Of a stretch of DNA of 64,000 bases, positions 52,053 to 61,593 are shown piece by piece (the first letter of the stretch is position 1; each line of letters starts with the position of its first letter). Below the pieces are notes generated by a model. It saw only the letters and a list, made by a program, of their open reading frames with translations, did not search any database and was not told the origin of the DNA. A program made the position numbers and the translations under genes. The stretch spans positions 2,294,001 through 2,358,000 of the forward strand of contig CP080408.1 of the NCBI GenBank assembly GCA_019448215.1. Reading direction: 5' to 3'. This DNA is from Thalassovita mediterranea. Its GTDB lineage: Bacteria; Pseudomonadota; Alphaproteobacteria; Caulobacterales; Hyphomonadaceae.

Positions 52053-52736
52053 ATGCGAATTCTTGTTGTTGAAGACGATGCTGATCTTCGCCGGCAGCTT
52101 GCCGATGCCCTGACCCAGTCAGGCTATGCCGTTGATCTTGCCGCCGATGGCGAAGACGGACACTTCCTCGGCGATACAGAGCCGTATGACGCCGTCATTC
52201 TCGATCTTGGCCTGCCCAAGATGGACGGTGTGACGATCCTTGAGCGCTGGCGCGATGACGGCAAGGACTTCCCCGTGATGATCCTGACCGCGCGCGACCG
52301 CTGGAGCGAAAAGGTGGCCGGTTTCGATGCGGGCGCTGACGACTATCTGACCAAGCCCTTCTACACTGAAGAGCTTCTGGCACGCCTTCGGGCGCTGTTG
52401 CGCCGGGCAACCGGTCACTCAGCTGCCGCGCTGGAAGCAGGTAGCCTCCGCGTCGACACCCGCGCCGCCCGGGCAACGGTCAATGGCCGTCCTGTGAAGC
52501 TGACCGCGCATGAATACCGCGTCCTGTCTTACCTGATGCACCATCAGGGCCGGGTCGTGCCTCGTACCGAACTGGTTGAGCACATCTACGACCAGGACTT
52601 TGATCGCGACTCAAACACGATCGAGGTCTTCATCGGTCGGCTCCGTAAGAAGATAGGCACCGACCGGATCCAGACGGAGCGTGGCCTCGGCTACCGCCTC
52701 GTCGTGCCGGAAGGTGAGACAGCAGGCCTTGCCTGA
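52053..52736 (+). CDS. OmpR/PhoP-family response regulator (FeuP-like)
   Basis: The 227-residue regulator has a receiver domain with Asp51 in ILDLGLPKMDG, and a winged-helix C-terminal domain near 125-220 (LTAHEYRVLSYLMHHQGRVVPRTELVEHIYDQDFDRDSNTIEVFIGRLRKKIG). It belongs to the PhoP/FeuP branch. It binds DNA when phosphorylated by the kinase that follows 25 bases downstream. No Shine-Dalgarno is obvious. Confidence 0.92.
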   Translation: MRILVVEDDADLRRQLADALTQSGYAVDLAADGEDGHFLGDTEPYDAVILDLGLPKMDGVTILERWRDDGKDFPVMILTARDRWSEKVAGFDAGADDYLTKPFYTEELLARLRALLRRATGHSAAALEAGSLRVDTRAARATVNGRPVKLTAHEYRVLSYLMHHQGRVVPRTELVEHIYDQDFDRDSNTIEVFIGRLRKKIGTDRIQTERGLGYRLVVPEGETAGLA

Positions 52737-52761
52737 TCTGACGGAAACCGGTGATGCAAGG

Positions 52762-54159
52762 ATGAGCGACACGGCACAGCAGGCGAAGCCGAGCCTGTCG
52801 CTCTCTCGCCGCCTGTTTCTTGGTGCCATTGTCTGGAGCCTGATCGTCGTTGTCGGCGGCGTCATCGCCATGACCGCGGCCTATCGCACCCAGACCGTGC
52901 GTATCCTGCAGCAGGAACTCGATTCCACGCTGGTCACGCTGCCGCGGGCCCTGGAGATTCTGCCAGATGGCCGCGTCATCGATATTCCAGAACGGCTTCC
53001 AAGCGATTCACGTTTTCAGCTGCCACTTTCCGGACGGTATTGGGCGATGATCGCCGTTCAGTCGGACGGCAGCTTCGGCAATGATATCCGCTCCCAGAGT
53101 GTGTGGGACGGCCCGCTTCCCCTGCCGCGGGGCCTTGCTGACGCCGCACTCATCGCGCCGGGCGAGACGCAATACGGAACGACGAGCGGGCCGAATGATG
53201 AGCGCCTGCGCGTCGCGGTGCGATCCATCACGGTCCCCAACCGCGACAACCCCATCCTTCTGATGGCCGCCGCAGACCGCGCCGTGACGGACGAAGGCGC
53301 GAACCAGCTGCGCCTTATCCTCCTCGTCGCTATGGCAACGCTGGCAGGCGGGACGCTCCTCGCGCTCTGGATCGGCTTGCGCGTGGCACTTCGCCCATTC
53401 GACCGGGTCCAGTCCCACATCGCCGAAATCAGCGAGGGGCAGCGAGCCCGTCTCGATGGTGATTACCCGATCGAGGTCATCCCGCTGACCGATGAACTCA
53501 ACAAGCTGCTCGATAGCAATCGCAAGATCGTCGAACGCTCGCAGACCCATGTCGGCAATCTTGCCCATGCGCTGAAAACGCCGCTCGCCGTGCTGCGCAA
53601 TGAAGCCACGGGTGACACAGGACTTGATGATGTCGTGCGGCGCCAGACTGAATCCATGCGCGCCAATGTCGAGCACTATCTGAAGCGTGCCCAGGCGGCA
53701 GCGCGGTCTGAGGCGCTGGGCGTGCGCACTGAAATCGCCCCCGTCGCAGCTGGGCTGGCGCGCCTTCTCAATCGTCTATTCGAGGCGAGAAACATCACCG
53801 TCACGACTGAAATTGGCGCTGACAGGGTGGCCCGGATCGAGCAGCAGGATCTGGAAGAGATGCTGGGGAACCTCATGGAGAACGCCTGCAAGTGGGCCAA
53901 TTCGCGCGTTGAAGTTTCCTGCAGCCGCAGTCAGAACGGCTTCATGCACATTCATGTTGATGATGACGGCAAGGGGCTTGCCCCGGAAGCCAGGGAAGCA
54001 GCACTCCAGCGCGGTGTCCGGCTGGACGAGACGGCGCCGGGGACAGGGCTTGGCCTGTCCATCGTGGCCGACATCTCTGAAATGAATGGGGGGCGGCTAG
54101 ACCTTTCCGAAAGCCCCTTAGGCGGCCTTCGCGCCACGATCACGTTGCGCGGCCAATGA
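52762..54159 (+). CDS. Sensor histidine kinase (PhoQ/FeuQ-like)
   Basis: The 465-residue inner-membrane kinase has two transmembrane helices (about 21-43 and 192-213) around a periplasmic sensor, then HAMP and kinase domains. The phospho-accepting histidine near 268 is in NLAHALKTPLAVL, followed by LMENACKWA (N box), DDDGKGL (G1) and GTGLGLSI (G2). The ATG at 52762 has a weak ribosome-binding site. ATGA links it to the TPR gene downstream. Confidence 0.92.
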   Translation: MSDTAQQAKPSLSLSRRLFLGAIVWSLIVVVGGVIAMTAAYRTQTVRILQQELDSTLVTLPRALEILPDGRVIDIPERLPSDSRFQLPLSGRYWAMIAVQSDGSFGNDIRSQSVWDGPLPLPRGLADAALIAPGETQYGTTSGPNDERLRVAVRSITVPNRDNPILLMAAADRAVTDEGANQLRLILLVAMATLAGGTLLALWIGLRVALRPFDRVQSHIAEISEGQRARLDGDYPIEVIPLTDELNKLLDSNRKIVERSQTHVGNLAHALKTPLAVLRNEATGDTGLDDVVRRQTESMRANVEHYLKRAQAAARSEALGVRTEIAPVAAGLARLLNRLFEARNITVTTEIGADRVARIEQQDLEEMLGNLMENACKWANSRVEVSCSRSQNGFMHIHVDDDGKGLAPEAREAALQRGVRLDETAPGTGLGLSIVADISEMNGGRLDLSESPLGGLRATITLRGQ

Positions 54160-54749
54160 AGCACGCAACACTCATATGGATGGGCGCAGCGGTGCTGCTC
54201 GCTGGCGGCGCCTACTTACTGAAGGGCCAGCCGCTGCTGCCTGACCAGCCCTATGCAGACCGCGAGGCCGAGATTGCTTCACGCCCGGCCGAAGACCTCT
54301 CTCCTGGTGAGATGCTTGCGCGTCTGCAGCGCACGGCGCGCGAACGCCCCGACGAGGCCGAGCCGCAATACTATATCGGCGTGCTGCTTCGCGCGCAGGG
54401 CCGGACGGATGATGCCTTGCGCGCCTTCCAGTCAGCGCTCCGGCGTGATCCGGACCATGTCCCCGCGCTACTCGGTCTAGCTGACGCCGTTGTGACCCGC
54501 GATGGCGGAATGATCACAGAGCCTGCCGCGCGCCTTTATGATCGCGCCTGGCGGCTCGATAATTCGCAGACGCGCGCCGGCATTCTTGCCGCCATGCCAG
54601 CCTATCAGGCAGGTGACCTCGACGCGGCACAGGCGCATTGGGAGCGTGTCTTCGCAGACCTGCCCGAGGACGACCCCCGCCGCGCCATGCTGAACGCCAT
54701 GCGCGCTGAAGCCGACGCTGCCCGCGAAGCGCGCGAGACAGAAGACTGA
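54156..54749 (+). CDS. TPR protein, CcmI/CycH-like
   Basis: The 197-residue protein has one N-terminal membrane helix (LIWMGAAVLLAGGAYLL) and TPR repeats from about 60 to 180 (YYIGVLLRAQGRTDDALRAFQSALRRDPDHVPALLGLADAV). It resembles the CcmI (CycH) factor that holds apocytochrome c for heme attachment, and its position before ccmE-ccmF-ccmH supports that. It is shorter than full CcmI, which also has two membrane helices in its N-terminal part. ATGA couples it to the kinase gene. Confidence 0.75.
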   Translation: MKHATLIWMGAAVLLAGGAYLLKGQPLLPDQPYADREAEIASRPAEDLSPGEMLARLQRTARERPDEAEPQYYIGVLLRAQGRTDDALRAFQSALRRDPDHVPALLGLADAVVTRDGGMITEPAARLYDRAWRLDNSQTRAGILAAMPAYQAGDLDAAQAHWERVFADLPEDDPRRAMLNAMRAEADAAREARETED

Positions 54750-55094
54750 TCAGGCCGGCGTCTGCTGGTGCTGTACGATGCGCCAGTCGCCATCGGTGCA
54801 GACATAGGTCGAGCTGCAATAGGCTTCGTACGTGTCGCTACCTTTGAGACCACGTCCGACATAGGCAAGCGTCACGGTCGATTCGCTGGACTGGATTTCG
54901 CTGACGCTGTCGAGCTCAACATCATCCCATCGCGGCGCCATCTTCACTGTTTCGATGATGGCTTCGCGTGAAAGAATGCCAGCAGGCAGGGGGAAAACCA
55001 TGACGCAATTTTCCGCCATCAGCTTGTCATAGTCGTCGGCAGGACCGGTCCATAGCTGCTTCTCGATTTCCCAGAGATGAGGGAATTGCGGCAT
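54750..55094 (-). CDS. SnoaL/NTF2-like small protein
   Basis: The 114-residue protein has the NTF2-like pattern WEIEKQLWTGPADDYDKLMAENCVMVFP near the start and SESTVTLAYVGRGLKG, TYEAYCSSTYVCTDGDWRIVQHQQT at the end, as in DUF4440/SnoaL proteins. Function is unknown. It lies on the opposite strand between the TPR gene and ccmE, breaking an otherwise same-strand block. GAGAGG precedes the ATG at 55094. Confidence 0.75.
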   Translation of the reverse strand: MPQFPHLWEIEKQLWTGPADDYDKLMAENCVMVFPLPAGILSREAIIETVKMAPRWDDVELDSVSEIQSSESTVTLAYVGRGLKGSDTYEAYCSSTYVCTDGDWRIVQHQQTPA

Positions 55095-55200
55095 GTCGAA
55101 CCTCTCAGCGCAAAAACAAGGCTTGCGATAACACGCGAGCAGTCTGGATGTTTCGGTCGCAGTGTCAAACCCTGCAGTATCGACTAAAACCCCGCTTGTT

Positions 55201-55626
55201 ATGAGAGCAAGATCAAAACGACTTTGGGGCGTGGCCATTGCTGGCCTGCTCTTGGTGAGCGCGGTGACACTGTCAGCCGTCGCGCTGAAACAGCACGCCG
55301 ACCTGTTCTATACGCCGCAATTGCTGGCCGAGCAGGGGCAGCCCGATGTTGGCAAGCGTGTGCGCATTGGCGGCTGGGTCCAGATCGATTCGATCGAATA
55401 TGGCGACGGCGCTGATATGACCTTCCTCATTGAAGATGGGTCGGGCGAGACGCTTGCCGTCAGCTATACTGGCGTCGTGCCGGACCTCTTCCGCGAAGGT
55501 GAGGGCGTCGTCGCCACCGGACGCTTCGACGAGAGCGGTGCGTTCACGGCTGAAAACATTCTCGCCAAGCATGATGAGAACTATCAGCCGCGCGAACTGA
55601 AGAATGCGCGCCAGGCCACTTCATGA
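55201..55626 (+). CDS. ccmE: Cytochrome c maturation heme chaperone CcmE
   Basis: CcmE carries heme covalently in the periplasm and passes it to apocytochrome c. The 141-residue protein has an N-terminal membrane helix (LWGVAIAGLLLVSAVTLSAVAL) and the OB-fold core FYTPQLLAEQGQPDVGKRVRIGGWV. The heme-binding histidine near residue 123 is in AKHDENYQP, the standard HxxxY motif. The start at 55201 gives the typical N-terminus; GTG at 55162 is possible. It is coupled by ATGA to ccmF. Confidence 0.93.
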   Translation: MRARSKRLWGVAIAGLLLVSAVTLSAVALKQHADLFYTPQLLAEQGQPDVGKRVRIGGWVQIDSIEYGDGADMTFLIEDGSGETLAVSYTGVVPDLFREGEGVVATGRFDESGAFTAENILAKHDENYQPRELKNARQATS

Positions 55627-57527
55627 TTGAGGCCGGCCACTTTGCGGCGTTCCTTGCGCTGATCCTGAGCTTCTTTCAGGCTGGTCAAGGGCTGATGGGG
55701 CAACGCCGCGCGGCGGGTCTCTCTGCCATCGTCGCATTTGGGGCGATGACGTTTTCGTTCGCCACGCTGGTCGTCGCCTTTGCGACTTCGGATTTCTCGG
55801 TCCAGCTGGTTGCGGCCAACTCCCACACGCTCAAACCCTTCGTCTACAAGATTGCGGGCACGTGGGGGAATCATGAAGGCTCCATGGCGCTCTGGTGCCT
55901 GGTGGGGATCGGTTTCGGCGCGGCCGCCGCGAAGCTGCTGTCCACCGGCAGGCCGACTTTCGAGGCACGCGCGCTCGGCGTGCAGGGCCTGCTCAATGGC
56001 GGCTCTCTTCTCTATCTCCTGCTGGCGTCCTCGCCATTCACACGTCTCGACCCGGCGCCGCTTCAGGGGGCAGGTCTCAATCCGCTTTTGCAGGACCCTG
56101 CGCTCGCAGCCCACCCGCCCATGCTTTACCTCGGCTATGTTGGCTATTCCTTCGTGTTCGCGCTGGCGGCGGCCGGCCTCATTGAAGGGCGTATCGACAG
56201 GGTCTGGGCGCGCACCGCGCGGCTCTGGGCGCTCGCGGCCTTTGCACCTCTGACTGTCGGAATCGCGCTTGGCAGCTACTGGGCCTATTATGAGCTTGGC
56301 TGGGGCGGCTGGTGGTTCTGGGACCCAGTCGAAAATGCGAGCCTCATGCCTTGGCTGATTGGCGCGGCCTTGCTCCATTCAGTGATCGTCACCGAGAAGC
56401 GCGGCAGCTTCGGCGTCTGGACGGCGCTCCTCGCGGTTCTGGCTTTCTGCTTCTCCATGCTCGGCGCCTTCCTTGTGCGCTCCGGCGTGCTGACTTCCGT
56501 TCACGCCTTCGCCGTTGACCCGCTCCGTGGCTCTCTCCTGCTCGCAGGACTCCTCTTCTTCGGCGGCGCCGCGCTCATTCTCTTCGCGCTTCGTGCGGGC
56601 AAGCTGGAGGCGGGCCCGAACTGGACGACCGGCAGCCGCGAAGGCGCGCTCATGGGCAATAATCTTGTCCTGATCGTTGCGACAGCGACGGTCCTGCTCG
56701 GCACGCTCTTTCCGCTTATCGCCGAAGCGGCAGGTGAGACAATGTCCGTCGGTGAGCCTTACTTCAATCTAACCTTCACCCCCATCATGTCGCTTGCGCT
56801 GATTGCGCTGCCGATCGTGCAGGCCTGGAGCTGGGGCAAGGCGGACCTCTCCTCGCTCTGGCAATGGGCGGCCGCCTTTGCCGGGATCGTCGCTGTCTTC
56901 TGGCTCGCAGGGATCGGCCCGTTCGACATTCCACTTCTCGCAGGCATCGGTCTTGCCATCGCAGTCTGGCTGATCGCGGGCGCTGCGATGGAGATCTGGC
57001 GCCGCGCCAAGACAGTGCAGCGCCTTGGCAAGATGCCGGCTCGCGTCTGGGGTATGACGCTTGCGCATGCGGGCCTTGGTTTCTTCGTCATGGGCGCCGT
57101 GCTGGAAACATCGGGCCGCGAGCACACGACGATTGCGCTACAGGAAGGCCAGGCGACCAATGTGGCTGGCTGGCAGCTCACGCTAGACGATGTGGAAAGT
57201 ATCGAAGGGCCAAACTGGTACGCCGAACGCGCCACCCTCACGGCCCGGCGCGGCGGCACAGTCACAGAGCTGCAACCGCACAAGCGCTTCTATCCGGCCG
57301 CCCAGATGCCGACGACCGAAACCGCGATCCATAAGACAGGTCTTGCTGACCTCTATGTCGCGCTCGGCGATGGTCGCAGGAATACGCAAGGCGAGACGCG
57401 CTGGACGTTCGAAGTCTTCCTCAACCCGTTCATCGACCTCATCTATCTCGGGACGATCCTGATTGGCCTTGGAGCGCTGCTCAGCATGTTCGGGCGCAAG
57501 GCACGAGCGAAAGAGGCTGAAGAATGA
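55623..57527 (+). CDS. ccmF: Heme lyase subunit CcmF
   Basis: CcmF is the 634-residue polytopic inner-membrane heme lyase component of cytochrome c maturation. The WWD signature reads ELGWGGWWFWDPVENASLMPWL near 230, and periplasmic loop histidines (NSHTLKPFVYKIAGTWGNHEGSM near 63 and later) that bind heme are present. It starts in the ATGA of ccmE and ends in that of ccmH. Confidence 0.95.
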   Translation: MIEAGHFAAFLALILSFFQAGQGLMGQRRAAGLSAIVAFGAMTFSFATLVVAFATSDFSVQLVAANSHTLKPFVYKIAGTWGNHEGSMALWCLVGIGFGAAAAKLLSTGRPTFEARALGVQGLLNGGSLLYLLLASSPFTRLDPAPLQGAGLNPLLQDPALAAHPPMLYLGYVGYSFVFALAAAGLIEGRIDRVWARTARLWALAAFAPLTVGIALGSYWAYYELGWGGWWFWDPVENASLMPWLIGAALLHSVIVTEKRGSFGVWTALLAVLAFCFSMLGAFLVRSGVLTSVHAFAVDPLRGSLLLAGLLFFGGAALILFALRAGKLEAGPNWTTGSREGALMGNNLVLIVATATVLLGTLFPLIAEAAGETMSVGEPYFNLTFTPIMSLALIALPIVQAWSWGKADLSSLWQWAAAFAGIVAVFWLAGIGPFDIPLLAGIGLAIAVWLIAGAAMEIWRRAKTVQRLGKMPARVWGMTLAHAGLGFFVMGAVLETSGREHTTIALQEGQATNVAGWQLTLDDVESIEGPNWYAERATLTARRGGTVTELQPHKRFYPAAQMPTTETAIHKTGLADLYVALGDGRRNTQGETRWTFEVFLNPFIDLIYLGTILIGLGALLSMFGRKARAKEAEE

Positions 57528-57931
57528 AAGCGATCCTCGCATCCCTGATCCTTCTCTTTGCCGCTGAAGGCCCGCTCGCCGACCCGCAGGAAGAGGCACG
57601 CGCACAGGATCTGATGCGTGAGATTCGCTGCGTCGCCTGTGAGAATGAGCCGATCTCCAATTCCGGTTCTGACATTGCCGCCGATATGCGTGAGCGTGTC
57701 CGGGCGATGGTCGCGGAAGGTCAGACCAATCAGGAAATTCGCACCTGGTTCGCAGAACGTTATGGCGATTTCGTCCTTTTCCGCCCGCCATCGCGGGGAA
57801 TAAGCGGCTTCCTCCTCTGGGGAGCGCCATTCATTTTCCTGCTCGCGGGCGGTGTGCTCGCCTTCATGATCAGCCGTAACCGCCGCGCATCCGGGCGGGT
57901 CGAAGCTGTGGCGCCGGAAGACAGTATCTGA
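57524..57931 (+). CDS. ccmH: Cytochrome c maturation thiol protein CcmH
   Basis: The 135-residue protein reduces apocytochrome c thiols before heme attachment. It has a signal peptide, the CxxC motif IRCVACENE at about residues 36-39, and one C-terminal membrane helix (LLWGAPFIFLLAGGVLAFMI). It corresponds to CycL of rhizobia. No ccmG (cycY) gene follows here. Confidence 0.93.
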   Translation: MKAILASLILLFAAEGPLADPQEEARAQDLMREIRCVACENEPISNSGSDIAADMRERVRAMVAEGQTNQEIRTWFAERYGDFVLFRPPSRGISGFLLWGAPFIFLLAGGVLAFMISRNRRASGRVEAVAPEDSI

Positions 57932-58010
57932 GGCATTCGTGCTGATTGCTGGCAACTCATGCCCAGCGCGCCTATCTCGGTGAAAGGCGCAGCGGTGTTG
58001 AGGAAGCGGC

Positions 58011-59282
58011 ATGTACAGCGAGAAAGTGAGCTTCGAAGGCAGTCTCGGCCAGACGATTTCCGGCAGGCTTGAACACCCGGTTGGTCGTTTCGGCGGCTGG
58101 GCCATCTTCGCTCATTGTTTCACCTGCTCCAAGCAGTCACGCGCGGCGGTGGCCCTGTCGCGGGAGCTGGCTCAGCACGGCATCGGCGTCCTGCGCTTTG
58201 ATTTCACCGGAATAGGGGAGTCCGAAGGCGAGTTTGCCGACACCGATTTTTCCAGCAATGTCGCTGATATCCACGCCGCAGCGTCCTGGATGGCAGGGCA
58301 GAGGCGTCCCGTATCGCTCCTGGTCGGCCACTCACTGGGCGGCACGGCGTCGATCGTCGCCGCTTCGGGCATGGAAACGCTGAAAGCGCTCGTCACCATC
58401 GCCGCGCCCGCTGAGGCAGCGCATGTCATTAGCCAGTTCGGCGACGGCAGTGAACGCGCTGAAGCTGAGGGATCTGCCGAGGTAAAGCTTGGCGGGCGTC
58501 CTTTCACGATTACCAAGTCGCTACTCGAAGACTTGCGCAAAGCGCAGGTCGGGCAGGCGATTTCCAGACTTCGCCTGCCGATACTCATCCTGCACGCGCC
58601 GGGCGACGAGGAAGTCAGCGTCGACCATGCGACTGCACTCTTCATGGAGGCGCGCCATCCCAAGAGCTTTGTCAGTCTCGATGACGCCTCGCATTTTCTC
58701 GACCGCGACGAAGACACTGATTTTGCCGCCAGTGTCATCGCTGGCTGGGCGGAGCGTTATGTGACGCCTGATGCAGATCAGGGCGATGATTTCAGAGGTG
58801 ACGGCGTTCTCGTCCGCGAAACCCAGGGTGTTGGCCCCTATCAGAACGAGGTCCTCACGCGCGGTTTCCGCCAGATCATCGATGAGCCGCGCAAGCTTGG
58901 CGGCAGTGATACAGGGCCCGACCCTTATTCGATGTTGTCTGCGGCGCTTGGCGGCTGCACGTCGATCACGCTGCGCATGTACGCAGACCGCAAGGGCTGG
59001 CCGGTGGACCATATAAGCGTCGCCGTAGATCATAAGCGCGAACACGCCGAGGACTGCACGGACTGCGGAGAAGCCGACAAGGTCGACACATTCACCCGTA
59101 CGGTTTCTATAGAGGGCGCCGTGGACGATGATCAGCTTGCGCGCTTGCTGGAGATCGCGGACAGATGCCCCGTACACAGGACGCTTGAGTCTGGCAGCAG
59201 GGTGCGCAGCGCAATCGAACGGAAGTCGCAGTCAAATACGGTTTCCGGGAAACCGAAAAATTCAAGTCTAACCGATGTTTAA
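58011..59282 (+). CDS. Alpha/beta hydrolase fused to an OsmC domain
   Basis: The 423-residue protein joins an N-terminal alpha/beta hydrolase (about 1-255) with a C-terminal OsmC-like domain (270-405). The nucleophile is in LVGHSLGGTA near residue 107, with the acid in PGDEEVSVDHA and the histidine in DASHFLDRDE. OsmC residues include LGGCTSITLRMYADRKGW and ADRCPVHRTLE, whose two cysteines fit peroxidase-type OsmC proteins. This fusion is known in bacteria but its substrate is not. It lies between ccmH and the protease gene. Confidence 0.9.
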   Translation: MYSEKVSFEGSLGQTISGRLEHPVGRFGGWAIFAHCFTCSKQSRAAVALSRELAQHGIGVLRFDFTGIGESEGEFADTDFSSNVADIHAAASWMAGQRRPVSLLVGHSLGGTASIVAASGMETLKALVTIAAPAEAAHVISQFGDGSERAEAEGSAEVKLGGRPFTITKSLLEDLRKAQVGQAISRLRLPILILHAPGDEEVSVDHATALFMEARHPKSFVSLDDASHFLDRDEDTDFAASVIAGWAERYVTPDADQGDDFRGDGVLVRETQGVGPYQNEVLTRGFRQIIDEPRKLGGSDTGPDPYSMLSAALGGCTSITLRMYADRKGWPVDHISVAVDHKREHAEDCTDCGEADKVDTFTRTVSIEGAVDDDQLARLLEIADRCPVHRTLESGSRVRSAIERKSQSNTVSGKPKNSSLTDV

Positions 59283-59359
59283 TCAGTCTGTGGACTGGTA
59301 CACACTGAGGATTAGGCACAATATTCGAGTCAAGAAATTCTGAGGAGTATGTGAGGAAT

Positions 59360-60895
59360 ATGAAAGCGATCTCTATGTCGAAACAGGCCCTCGTCGCCGC
59401 TGTCTTTGGTGCTGCTGGCGCAGGTGCTCTGGTCTATGCCCCGGCCCTCTATCAGCAGGCTGACGCACGACAGCCTATTTCGATCGAGCCGCCAGCCGGC
59501 GCACCGATGAGCTTTGCAGACCTCATCGAGAAGGTAAGCCCCGCTGTGGTCAGCGTGAACGTCGTTTCTGAGCGCGAAGTAGGCGGTATGGGCAATATGG
59601 AAGAGTTCTTCGAACGCTTCCGCGGCCTTCCGGGCTTCGATGACTATATGCGCGAGCGTGAAGAGGAAATGGAGAACGAGCCGCAGACCCGTGAGGCACG
59701 TTCGCTCGGCTCCGGTTTCTTCATCTCCGAAGAAGGCTACATCGTCACCAATAACCACGTCGTTCAGGATGCTACCGAGATCGAAGTCGTCCTCGAAGAT
59801 GGGCGTGAACTTGCGGCCGAACTGGTCGGCACGGACACGCAGACCGACCTCGCCGTGATCCGTGTCACCGAAGGCGGCCCATTTCCATTTGTCGAATTCG
59901 AGACAGACACGCAGCTTCGCCGCGGCGACTGGGTCGTAGCCCTCGGCAACCCGTTTGGTCTTGGCGGCACGGCAACGGCAGGCATTCTTTCTGCTGATGG
60001 CCGTGAGCTTGGCGGCAACAACCCATACACCGACTTCCTCCAGATCGACGCAGCCATCAACCGCGGTAACTCGGGCGGCCCGACCTTTGATCTTCAGGGC
60101 CGCGTTGTTGGCGTGAATACCGCAATCTTCTCACCAACCGGCGGTTCGGTCGGCATCGGCTTTGCAATCCCGGCAGAGCTTGCTGTCTCCGTGACCGAAG
60201 CGCTGATCCGCGACGGTCGCGTCTCGCGTGGCTGGCTCGGTGTCACCATCCAGGATGTGACGGAAGACATGGCTGATGCGCAGGGCCTCGAAGAAGCCCG
60301 CGGCGCTATTATCGCTGACGTCAATCCAGACAGCCCGGCCCAGTCCGGCGGTCTGCAGCGCGGCGACATCATCCTTTCGGTAAATGGCACGAACACGACG
60401 GACGCCACCTCCGTGACTCGTCTTGTCGGCGGCCTGCTGGCAGGTTCTGACAACACGTTCACCGTCCTTCGCGGCGGCGAGCGGCAGACCGTCAATGTGA
60501 AGGTCGGCGAACGCCCGGAAAACCCGAACGAGATCGCTTCGTCCTCTTCCAGCTCGACTGAGAAGAACTCGGCTGACTCTGCAAAGGACGGCCCGCTTGG
60601 TCTCGCTCTGCGTCCGTTCACGGACACTGACCGTCGTACGCTCGGCCTTGGCTCCAATGAGGCTGGCCTGATGATCTCGGGCGTCGATAGCGACAGTCCG
60701 CTTGCCGAATACGACCTTCGTGCCGGCATGGCGATCCTGAGCGCAGCTGGTTCACCGCTTCGCTCTGTCGACGATCTCGAAGAGGCGATTGCCGATATGA
60801 AAGAGAAAGGCCGCGACAAGCTGCTTCTCGCCGTGCGGAACGGTCAGCGGACACTGTTCGTTACTGCCGACATTAGTGAGGCAGCGTCGGACTGA
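59360..60895 (+). CDS. Do-type periplasmic serine protease
   Basis: The 511-residue protein belongs to the DegP/DegQ (HtrA) family. A signal-like N-terminal segment is followed by a trypsin-like domain with His near 133 (NNHVV), Asp near 163 (TDLAV) and Ser near 237 (GNSGGP), then two PDZ domains (about 290-380 and 420-505). All catalytic residues are present. It degrades or refolds periplasmic proteins. The start is taken as ATG 59360; GTG at 59351 is almost as good. It is followed by a two-component pair that may regulate it. Confidence 0.93.
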   Translation: MKAISMSKQALVAAVFGAAGAGALVYAPALYQQADARQPISIEPPAGAPMSFADLIEKVSPAVVSVNVVSEREVGGMGNMEEFFERFRGLPGFDDYMREREEEMENEPQTREARSLGSGFFISEEGYIVTNNHVVQDATEIEVVLEDGRELAAELVGTDTQTDLAVIRVTEGGPFPFVEFETDTQLRRGDWVVALGNPFGLGGTATAGILSADGRELGGNNPYTDFLQIDAAINRGNSGGPTFDLQGRVVGVNTAIFSPTGGSVGIGFAIPAELAVSVTEALIRDGRVSRGWLGVTIQDVTEDMADAQGLEEARGAIIADVNPDSPAQSGGLQRGDIILSVNGTNTTDATSVTRLVGGLLAGSDNTFTVLRGGERQTVNVKVGERPENPNEIASSSSSSTEKNSADSAKDGPLGLALRPFTDTDRRTLGLGSNEAGLMISGVDSDSPLAEYDLRAGMAILSAAGSPLRSVDDLEEAIADMKEKGRDKLLLAVRNGQRTLFVTADISEAASD

Positions 60896-60918
60896 CGCTC
60901 ATACAGGAGATCCGGTTC

Positions 60919-61593
60919 ATGCGGGTTCTAGTCATCGAGGATGATCGCGAGCATGCGAAATTCATCAATCAGGTCCTCTCAGAGGCTGGTCATGAGGTCG
61001 CCATCGCCGAAAACGGCGCAGACGGCCTTATCCAGGCCCGCGAGGGCGAGTTCGATGCGCTGGTCGTGGACCGGATGCTTCCTGAAAAGGACGGGCTCAA
61101 GCTCGTTGAGGAATACCGGAATGGGGGCGGGCAGACGCCGGCCCTCTTCCTCTCTGCCCTGTCTGACGTCGACAACCGCGTCGAAGGCCTAAAGGCTGGC
61201 GCTGACGACTATCTCGCAAAGCCATTCGCGCCGCAGGAGCTTGCTGCCCGCGTCGAGGCACTCGGCCGTCGTCAGACCACGGGCGAGCCGCCTGTCACGA
61301 AGCTGAAAGTGGCCGACCTCGAAATGGACCTGCTGGCCCGCAAGGTCTGGCGGGAAGGTCAGAAGATCGACCTGCAGCCGCGCGAATTCCGCCTTCTGGA
61401 ATTCCTGATGCGCCACGCCGGTCAGGTCGTGACCCGCACCATGCTTCTCGAGAAGGTCTGGGATTATCATTTCGACCCCCAGACCAATGTGATCGACGTT
61501 CACGTCTCGCGCCTGCGCGCCAAGATCGACAAGGATTTCGACGAGCAGCTCCTGCAGACTGTTCGCGGCGCAGGCTACTGCCTGCAAGGATGA
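60919..61593 (+). CDS. OmpR-family response regulator
   Basis: The 224-residue regulator has a receiver domain with the acidic pair EDD and Asp52-like position in ALVVDRMLPEKDGL, and a winged-helix domain near 130-220 (LQPREFRLLEFLMRHAGQVVTRTMLLEKVWDYHFDPQTNVIDVHVSRLRAKID). CAGGAG precedes the ATG. It lies 23 bases after the protease gene and overlaps the kinase by ATGA. Confidence 0.92.
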   Translation: MRVLVIEDDREHAKFINQVLSEAGHEVAIAENGADGLIQAREGEFDALVVDRMLPEKDGLKLVEEYRNGGGQTPALFLSALSDVDNRVEGLKAGADDYLAKPFAPQELAARVEALGRRQTTGEPPVTKLKVADLEMDLLARKVWREGQKIDLQPREFRLLEFLMRHAGQVVTRTMLLEKVWDYHFDPQTNVIDVHVSRLRAKIDKDFDEQLLQTVRGAGYCLQG